From Mariprofundales bacterium (lineage in GTDB: Bacteria; Pseudomonadota; Zetaproteobacteria; Mariprofundales; S012-25): 5,893 nucleotides of DNA. Under the pieces are notes generated by a model. It did no database searches, was not told the origin of the DNA, and saw nothing but the letters and a program-made list of their open reading frames with translations. Position 1 is the stretch's first letter, and every line of letters starts with the position of its first letter. The stretch is taken from contig WFOX01000140.1 of assembly GCA_015487905.1 (NCBI GenBank), positions 1-5,893 on the forward strand. The letters run 5' to 3'. The translations under genes and the position numbers were made by a program. This document shows positions 1-4,986 of this stretch, in pieces.

Positions 1-218
1 ACCGTCGTGCCGAGAAAGCGCCAGCGCGTGCCGACAAGGCCCGTTTCCTCGCGAAGCTCGCGCCTGGCGGCGGCAAGCGGCGTCTCCCCGGCCTCGCGCT
101 TGCCGCCCGGCAATGTCCAGCAGCCCGCATGCGTCTGATCCTCGCGGCGGCGCAGCACGAGCACGCGCCCATCCGCGCGAAACGCAACCACAAGCGCGAC
201 CTCAAGCGAAGTCCGCAT
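1..218 (-). CDS. Nudix hydrolase, MutT-like (3' end outside window)
   Basis: Nudix enzymes hydrolyse nucleoside diphosphates linked to another group, typically in the cytoplasm with Mg2+. I translated 72 complete codons from the ATG at 216-218. They contain a perfect Nudix box, G-x5-E-x7-RE-U-x-EE-x-G-U, at residues 39-61 (G39, E45, R53, E54, E57, E58, G60, L61), preceded by WTLPGG, typical of MutT-like members. The N-terminal beta-strand region (residues 6-24) is also as expected. The gene overlaps the end of the HD gene by 17 bp in a different frame, and no clear Shine-Dalgarno is visible, so it is probably translated by coupling. A mutT gene close to argJ is a recurring arrangement in Pseudomonadota, which favours 8-oxo-dGTP diphosphatase. 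However, the C-terminal substrate-determining part lies outside the window, so the substrate cannot be read and an ADP-sugar or other Nudix activity remains possible. Confidence 0.9.
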   Translation of the reverse strand, partial: MRTSLEVALVVAFRADGRVLVLRRREDQTHAGCWTLPGGKREAGETPLAAARRELREETGLVGTRWRFLGTT

Positions 219-1458
219 AGATGCGAACGAGCGGCACGCCGAGCTTTTCCGCGCGCGCGCGCATCTCGGCCTCGGCATAGCGCGTGCGCGCGAGCACCGC
301 GGCCTCCACGAGCGCGGGCGCCTGCATGCCGTAAGTGATGGCCTTGTGCGCCTCCAAAAACGCCGCCAGATCATCGGCGGCCTTCACAAGCCAGCCATCC
401 ACGGGATCTTCGCGTCCCGCGGCAAGCCCCTCCACGAAGGCGTCCAGATCCACCATCGCATCGCCGAAGCGCTCCGTGAACTCCTCCGTGATCAGGCGCG
501 TAAGCCGCTGCTCCAAAAGCGCATGCACGCGGCCCAGCGGCTCCAGCACGAGCTTGTGCAAAAGCTCGGCCTCAATCTCGGCGATCACGGGGATCTTGCG
601 CTCAATCGCGCGTTTCACAGGCCGGATGATGTCGCGGGTGAGGCTCTCGCCGATGTCGTGAAAAAGCCCGCGGAAGAAGGTATGCGCAAGCCTTGCCTCG
701 GCGGTGGAATCGGAAAGCCTGAGATGCCGGTTGGAGGCATGCACGAAGAAGAAGAGGGTCGTGGCCACGAACATGGAATGGCCGAGCACGGAGGTGGCCG
801 GCAATCGCGGCGTGTGCGCCCAGCGGATCTGCGTGCGCAAGAACCCCAGCCGATCCATCACGGGCGCAATCCCCGCATGGACGCCTGCGGCGTCCAGAAG
901 CTCCTCGGCGGGGAGACCAAGCCGAACAAGGCGCGTGCGGATGTGCGCGCGCAAGTCCTCGCGGATGCGCGCGACTTCCTCCTCGCGCGGATGCACGGGC
1001 TTGATGAGGTTCTCAAGCTCCCAAAGCGAGGCCCAGCGATGCGCGGCCTCCAGCACGAGCCGCTCCTTCTCACAGTCTGCAAAGAACCCCTCTTCATCCA
1101 GCAGGTATTGTTGCATGGCCGGGCGCAGCGCTTCGGGGAAGAAGCTGCGCAGTTGCTCGTAAATCCAGGCGTGGAAGTCGTGCAACTCCTCGCCGAGCTT
1201 GTGCTCAATCGCGCGAAAGATCGGCGCCTGGATGTCGGAGCAGACAAGCCGCTTGAAAAGCTCAAACACGCCGCCTTCCACGATGCGCAGCCAGCGGATG
1301 CGCACATCCTGCGCCTCCAACAGCGTGCCCAACAGCCACGCATACATCATCTTGTGCGCGTGCTTGTCCAGCTCCACGAGCGGCATGGAGCGCGGCATGT
1401 CGTTCCAGCGCAGGATGGAAAAGCCTTCAAAAAGCTTGTCCAAAAGCGCCTTGTTCAT
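202..1458 (-). CDS. YfbR-type HD phosphohydrolase with tandem (active + degenerate) HD domains
   Basis: 418 residues, predicted soluble metal-dependent phosphohydrolase. The C-terminal half (about 208-372) matches the E. coli 5'-deoxynucleotidase YfbR pattern: R212-W213, then H227 fifteen residues after R212 (the same spacing as R18 to H33 in YfbR), the dyad H267-D268 followed by E271, LT at 273-274, D276 and PVK at 280-282, and finally VKAAD with D362 as the last metal ligand. In YfbR these residues bind metal and the deoxynucleotide, and the Trp discriminates against ribose. The N-terminal half (about 13-150) looks like a diverged copy of the same domain: RW at 17-18, PR at 22-23, H33, and D75-I76, P79 and RAIE at 82-85. 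The HD dyad is replaced by E66-L67 and the final Asp by H140. YfbR has about 199 residues, so two copies account for most of this length. The ATG overlaps the argJ stop as ATGA, implying translational coupling. A nucleotidase role is inferred; the substrate is not shown, and another HD-family phosphomonoesterase is the main alternative. Confidence 0.85.
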   Translation of the reverse strand: MNKALLDKLFEGFSILRWNDMPRSMPLVELDKHAHKMMYAWLLGTLLEAQDVRIRWLRIVEGGVFELFKRLVCSDIQAPIFRAIEHKLGEELHDFHAWIYEQLRSFFPEALRPAMQQYLLDEEGFFADCEKERLVLEAAHRWASLWELENLIKPVHPREEEVARIREDLRAHIRTRLVRLGLPAEELLDAAGVHAGIAPVMDRLGFLRTQIRWAHTPRLPATSVLGHSMFVATTLFFFVHASNRHLRLSDSTAEARLAHTFFRGLFHDIGESLTRDIIRPVKRAIERKIPVIAEIEAELLHKLVLEPLGRVHALLEQRLTRLITEEFTERFGDAMVDLDAFVEGLAAGREDPVDGWLVKAADDLAAFLEAHKAITYGMQAPALVEAAVLARTRYAEAEMRARAEKLGVPLVRIYADFA

Positions 1459-2669
1459 GTGCGGTATTCCGCGTTGATGCGCACATAGTCATAGCTGAGA
1501 TCGGTCGTAAGCATCTTGGCTGTGGCGCGCCCGAGCCCAAGATCCAGCCGCACGCGGAAGAAGGGCCGTGCGAAGATCTCGGCGCCTTGCTCCTCGCGGT
1601 AGCCGGCTGCGCGCACGCCACCCTCCACGACGCGCACATCCTCCATCCACAAGGAAAGCCGCGCGCGCGCAATGCCCGCCTGCGCCTTGCCCGCCGCGGC
1701 AAGAATCCGGCCCCAGTTCGGATCGGCACCCGCAAGCGCGGTCTTGACCAAGGGGCTCGTGGCGATCGCCTCGGCCACCTTGCGCGCTTGCCTTTTCGTG
1801 CGCGCGCCTGTGATCGCGATCTCCATGCAGCGGCTTGCGCCCTCGCCATCCAGCACGATCTGGCGTGCAAGGCGCATGCACACGGCCTGCAAGGCGCGGG
1901 CAAACGCCTGCAAGGTCTTGCGCGAAGGCGGCGCCTTTGCCGCATGCGCAAAGGCGATCACGCAATCGTTCGTGGAGGTATCGCCATCCACGCTGATCGT
2001 ATGAAAGCTTTCTGCCACCGCGCGGCGCAACAGGCGCGCAAGCATCGCCTGCGGAAGCGCGAGATCGGTGGCGACAAAGGCGAGCATCGTCGCCATGCGC
2101 GGATGGATCATGCCGCTTCCCTTGGCGATGCCCATGATACGGAAGTTTTCCCGTTCCTCGCAGGCCCATTTGGCGTGGGTGTCGGTTGTGCGGATGGCTT
2201 CGGCCGCCCGTTGCCAGTGCGCGGGGCTGTGGCCGAGGCTTGCTGCGGCCTCGGGGATCGCGGCGGCAACGCGCGCGATCGGAAACGGCTCGCCGATCAC
2301 GCCCGTGGAGGCCGCCAGCACCTGCTCGGGGCCAAGCCCAAGCGCCTGGGCGGCGGCTTCGCGCATCCTGCGCGTCCAATCCTCTTCTTCCTTGCCGCTT
2401 AGGCAGTTCGCATTGCCGCTGTTGGCCACAAGCGCGCGCACGCCCGCGGGGTCATGCTTCAGGATCGCTTCGGATTGCGCCACACAAGCCGCGCGCACCT
2501 CGTTTTGCGTAAAGACCCCTGCGGCCACGACGGGCACATCGGCGACAAGGAGCATAATATCGTCGCGCCGGCCCCGCTCTGCGGGGTCTTTCACGCCTGC
2601 TGAGGCCGCGCCCACGCGAAATCCGGAAGGCGGGGCAATCGGCTCAGGTTTTGGCGGCAGAACGGGCAT
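1455..2669 (-). CDS. argJ: Glutamate N-acetyltransferase / ornithine acetyltransferase ArgJ
   Basis: ArgJ moves the acetyl group from N-acetylornithine to glutamate, recycling acetyl in cytoplasmic arginine biosynthesis. Some members also use acetyl-CoA, and that cannot be judged here. The 404-residue product has the family's usual length and motifs: NSGNAN at 83-88; the oxyanion-hole T122-G123; KGSGMI at 183-188; the self-cleavage site A193/T194, where T194 becomes the N-terminal nucleophile of the beta chain; SVDGDTSTND at 226-235; DGEGA with E276; GADPNWGRI at 314-322; and the canonical C-terminus NAEYRT with N399 and T404. The cleavage site reads PRMAT instead of the more usual PNMAT. I chose the ATG at 2667-2669 because AAGGAG lies 7 nt upstream; an in-frame TTG at 2685-2687 lies upstream of that signal and would skip it. 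The gene begins inside murJ (26-bp overlap) and ends in an ATGA overlap with the HD gene. Confidence 0.96.
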   Translation of the reverse strand: MPVLPPKPEPIAPPSGFRVGAASAGVKDPAERGRRDDIMLLVADVPVVAAGVFTQNEVRAACVAQSEAILKHDPAGVRALVANSGNANCLSGKEEEDWTRRMREAAAQALGLGPEQVLAASTGVIGEPFPIARVAAAIPEAAASLGHSPAHWQRAAEAIRTTDTHAKWACEERENFRIMGIAKGSGMIHPRMATMLAFVATDLALPQAMLARLLRRAVAESFHTISVDGDTSTNDCVIAFAHAAKAPPSRKTLQAFARALQAVCMRLARQIVLDGEGASRCMEIAITGARTKRQARKVAEAIATSPLVKTALAGADPNWGRILAAAGKAQAGIARARLSLWMEDVRVVEGGVRAAGYREEQGAEIFARPFFRVRLDLGLGRATAKMLTTDLSYDYVRINAEYRT

Positions 2670-4194
2670 CGCGCGGCTCCTTCGCAAAACGAATCCGCTC
2701 GCCCATCACGCGGGCAAGCAGTGCAAAGCTTGCCGCACCGGTGGCCACAAGCGCAAGCAATCGCAATGCCTGCATGGCCCAGCCTTCGGGCGCAGGCCAA
2801 AGATGCAAAGCGAGCTTCAGCAGCGCGAGCATGCCGAGTGCCGCAGCCAGCGCGCGCGCGATGCGCCGGGCATGGGGCGCTGCGAGGAGCGCCTGCTTGC
2901 CTTGCGCGCGCCGGAAGAGCAACAGCGCATTGGCCCAGCCCGCGGCGGAGGTGGCAAGCGCCAGCCCCGCCGCCCCCAAGGGGCGCATGAGCGCAACGGC
3001 GGCGGCAAGGTTGATGGCGAGCGAGAAAAGCGTATAGCGCATCGGTGCCTTCGCGTCCTTGCGCGCATAGCAGGCGGCGGCAAGCGCCTTCGTCCATGAG
3101 AACGCGACGAGCCCGAGCGCGTAGGCGACGAGCGCCGCCGCCGTGCGCGCGGCATCGGCCTCGGTGAAGCGCCCGTGCACGAAGAGCACCTGCACGATGG
3201 GATCCGCAAGCACGATGAGGCCAAGGGCGGCAGGCAGCGTGATCCAGCTAAGCCCAGTGATCCCACGGGCAAGCTCGGCATGCGCGGCCTCGTCGTTGCC
3301 GTCGCGGTAAAGCTCGGAAAGCGTAGGCAAAAGGGCCGTGCCCATCGCGATGCCAAACAGCGCAAGCGGCAACTGCACGAGCCGATCGGCGTAGTAAAGG
3401 GCCGAGACCGCCCCTTGCGGCAAGAGGCTTGCGAGGATCGTGCCGACAAGCACATGCAACTGCACGGCGGCGACCGACACAAAGGCGGGGAAGAAGAGCC
3501 GCAAGGTTTCGCGAAGCCGCGCAAGCTCCTGCAAAAGCCCGCGCGCAACGCGCCAGCCGAGCCGCACGAGCGCCGGGATTTGCGCGCCAAGCTGCAAGAT
3601 GCCGCCTGCGATCACGCCCCAGGCGAGCGCGCGCCCGGCATCGCCGAGCACGGGCGCAAGCACAACTGCTGCGAAGATGAGCGCGAGATTGAGCAAGGCG
3701 GGTGAGGCCGCGGCAAGCGCAAAGCGCTGAAAGGCGTTTTGCACGGCCCAGAAAAAGGCGGCCAGCGTGATGAAGAAGAGATAGGGAAAGGTGATGTGCG
3801 CAAGCGCAAGCGCCGTATTCCAGCGCGCAGGATCATGCACAAAGCCCGGCGCAAAGAGCGCAAGCAGCGCCTTCATGCCGAGCTCGCCTGCGAGCGTGAG
3901 CGCAAGAAGCACGAAGATGAGCACGACGAGCACGAGGTTGAGGTAGCGCCAGGTGGCCTCCTCGCCCTCTTTGCGCGCGTCTGCAAGCACCGGGATCACG
4001 GCCGAGGCGAGCGTGCCTTCGGCGAGCATGCGCCGGAAGAAGTTGGGGAGCTTGAAGGCGACGAAGAAGGCGTCGGCCACAGCCCCTGCGCCGAGCGCAT
4101 GCGCAAGCAGAAGATCACGCACAAAACCAAGCACGCGCGAGATCATCGTGAAGCCGCCGACGATCGCGGCAGCACGCAGGGTGCGCGATTTCAT
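2644..4194 (-). CDS. murJ: Lipid II flippase MurJ (MviN)
   Basis: MurJ moves the peptidoglycan precursor lipid II from the inner to the outer face of the cytoplasmic membrane. It belongs to the MOP superfamily and usually has 14 membrane segments; this 516-residue product is almost entirely hydrophobic helices, as expected. Family signatures, numbered from the ATG at 4194, are SRVLGFVRD at 19-27 (R20, R26), DAFFVAFKLPN at 41-51 (D41), RR at 54-55, AEG with E59, FPYLFF at 136-141, YYADR at 267-271, and GRFT at 341-344. R20, R26, D41, E59 and R271 fall within two residues of the functionally essential E. coli positions R18, R24, D39, E57 and R270. Four other in-frame starts lie upstream (GTG 4200, ATG 4206, ATG 4212, TTG 4218). 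I chose 4194 because it gives the family's usual short N-terminus, but no start has a convincing Shine-Dalgarno. The stop lies inside argJ. Many gammaproteobacteria have ribF after murJ; here argJ follows. Confidence 0.96.
   Translation of the reverse strand: MKSRTLRAAAIVGGFTMISRVLGFVRDLLLAHALGAGAVADAFFVAFKLPNFFRRMLAEGTLASAVIPVLADARKEGEEATWRYLNLVLVVLIFVLLALTLAGELGMKALLALFAPGFVHDPARWNTALALAHITFPYLFFITLAAFFWAVQNAFQRFALAAASPALLNLALIFAAVVLAPVLGDAGRALAWGVIAGGILQLGAQIPALVRLGWRVARGLLQELARLRETLRLFFPAFVSVAAVQLHVLVGTILASLLPQGAVSALYYADRLVQLPLALFGIAMGTALLPTLSELYRDGNDEAAHAELARGITGLSWITLPAALGLIVLADPIVQVLFVHGRFTEADAARTAAALVAYALGLVAFSWTKALAAACYARKDAKAPMRYTLFSLAINLAAAVALMRPLGAAGLALATSAAGWANALLLFRRAQGKQALLAAPHARRIARALAAALGMLALLKLALHLWPAPEGWAMQALRLLALVATGAASFALLARVMGERIRFAKEPRDARSAAKT
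2677..2682 (-). promoter_or_regulatory. Ribosome binding site of argJ
   Basis: AAGGAG on the minus strand, seven bases before the ATG at 2669 and inside the last codons of murJ. It is the only strong Shine-Dalgarno at any start in the window, and it decides the argJ start in favour of the ATG over the upstream TTG at 2687. It suggests argJ can be translated independently of murJ. Confidence 0.8.
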
Positions 4195-4227
4195 GGGCAC
4201 AAGCATCGGCATGCGCAAGCTGCGCGC

Positions 4228-4241
4228 AAGGCGCGCGCCTT
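4228..4241. repeat. Perfect 14-bp palindrome at the mlaA stop / murJ leader
   Basis: AAGGCGCGCGCCTT reads the same on both strands. It includes two bases of the mlaA stop codon (TAA, 4240-4242) and lies 34 bp before the ATG chosen for murJ. In RNA it can fold as a 5-bp stem with a 4-base loop, or it could be a symmetrical protein site. A second small inverted repeat (GCAT-CGGC-ATGC, 4203-4214) follows and would cover two of the alternative murJ start codons. There is no U-tract, so it is not an intrinsic terminator. The 45-bp interval (4195-4239) is the only non-coding stretch in the window if the 4194 start is right. A regulatory role is inference; in DNA this rich in GC dinucleotides, part of the symmetry could be chance. 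Confidence 0.5.
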
Positions 4242-4986
4242 ATTCCTCGTCGTCAAACTCGTCTTCGTCGGCCCAGTCGTCGTTTGTTTCCTCGGGCGGA
4301 TGGCCGTCGTAGATCTGATAGCGGCGGTGCTGCCGCCAGGCCTCGCGCGTGAAGACATAGGGGTCCAATGCCGATTCGCGCCGCGTCTTGATGGCTTGAT
4401 CGGCCTTCGTGCGCGCATCAAAGAGCTTGAGCGTCCAAACGACGGGCGCAAGGCCCGTGGGCATAAGCCCCATCACGGATACATAGAAGGTCGGGTCGGT
4501 GAAGGTCTTGCAGGCGTAATCAATGGAATCGCGCGCGGTCGTGGGGCCGAGCACGGGAAGCACGAGGTAGGTGCTGTGCTCCCAGCCCCAGCGCGCAAGC
4601 GCCTGGCCGCAGTCCTCATCGTGCTTTTGCAGGCCCATGGCGCTTGCGACATCAAAAAGCCCGAAAATCCCAAGCGTGCTGTTGACGACGAAGCGCCCAA
4701 GATCAATGAAGCCGTCCTTGCCCTTGCCTTGCAAAAAATCGCCAAGTGCCGTATGGATCTCGCCGAGATTGGCGAAGACATTGCCGATCATCGCCTCCAG
4801 CGGATCGGGCGTGATGGCGCGGTAGCCGCGTGTGAGCGGATCTAAAAGCGCCCGATCCAGGGCGTCGTTGAACGCATCCACCTTGCGGTTCACAGGCTCC
4901 AAGGGATCGTAGTGGTTCGCTTCGGTCGCGCAGCCCGCCAGCAACAGCGCGCCTGCAAGGAGCCACACCCAGCGCATCGTTCTCAT
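4240..4986 (-). CDS. mlaA: Outer-membrane lipid asymmetry lipoprotein MlaA (VacJ)
   Basis: MlaA sits in the outer membrane and removes misplaced phospholipids from its outer leaflet, handing them to periplasmic MlaC for return through MlaFEDB. The 248-residue product (E. coli MlaA has about 250) starts with a lipoprotein signal peptide ending in the lipobox L16-A17-G18-C19. Ala at +2 is consistent with export to the outer membrane. Family blocks follow: DPLEPVNR at 27-34, RFVVNSTLGIFGLFDVAS at 98-115, LPVLGPTTARDS at 143-154, and DPY with FTREAW at 208-217. The C-terminus (232-248) is very acidic, with 12 Asp/Glu. The start overlaps the reductase stop as ATGA; a second ATG at 4977 (codon 4) would leave an even shorter n-region. 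No mlaFEDCB genes are visible, which is normal because mlaA is often unlinked to them. There is no strong Shine-Dalgarno, so coupling to the gene before it is likely. Confidence 0.96.
   Translation of the reverse strand: MRTMRWVWLLAGALLLAGCATEANHYDPLEPVNRKVDAFNDALDRALLDPLTRGYRAITPDPLEAMIGNVFANLGEIHTALGDFLQGKGKDGFIDLGRFVVNSTLGIFGLFDVASAMGLQKHDEDCGQALARWGWEHSTYLVLPVLGPTTARDSIDYACKTFTDPTFYVSVMGLMPTGLAPVVWTLKLFDARTKADQAIKTRRESALDPYVFTREAWRQHRRYQIYDGHPPEETNDDWADEDEFDDEE

Noticed and set aside
250..262. Alternating CG/GC run of 13 bases, a possible slippage (phase-variation) or Z-DNA tract near the end of the HD gene.
   Set aside because: It encodes an ordinary Arg-Ala stretch (MRARAEK region), the frame is intact, and short GC alternations occur throughout the window.
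2670..2687. TTG at 2685-2687 as the argJ start, adding six residues.
   Set aside because: The strong AAGGAG lies between this TTG and the ATG at 2669, correctly spaced only for the ATG; the added residues (RRSRA) match nothing typical of ArgJ.
4195..4218. TTG 4218 or the ATGs at 4212/4206 as the murJ start.
   Set aside because: They would add 4-8 residues outside the family's usual short N-terminus and have no ribosome binding site; not fully excluded, since 4194 lacks one as well.
4228..4241. Palindrome at the end of mlaA as an intrinsic terminator.
   Set aside because: The possible stem is only about 5 bp and no T-run follows on the minus strand; murJ begins directly afterwards.
346..4845. 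Long open frames on the plus strand (for example 346-1488, 2068-3099, 3739-4845).
   Set aside because: Each lies antisense to a well-identified gene, has Arg/His/Gly-rich composition with no recognisable domain, and is expected in GC-rich DNA where stop codons are rare on the opposite strand.
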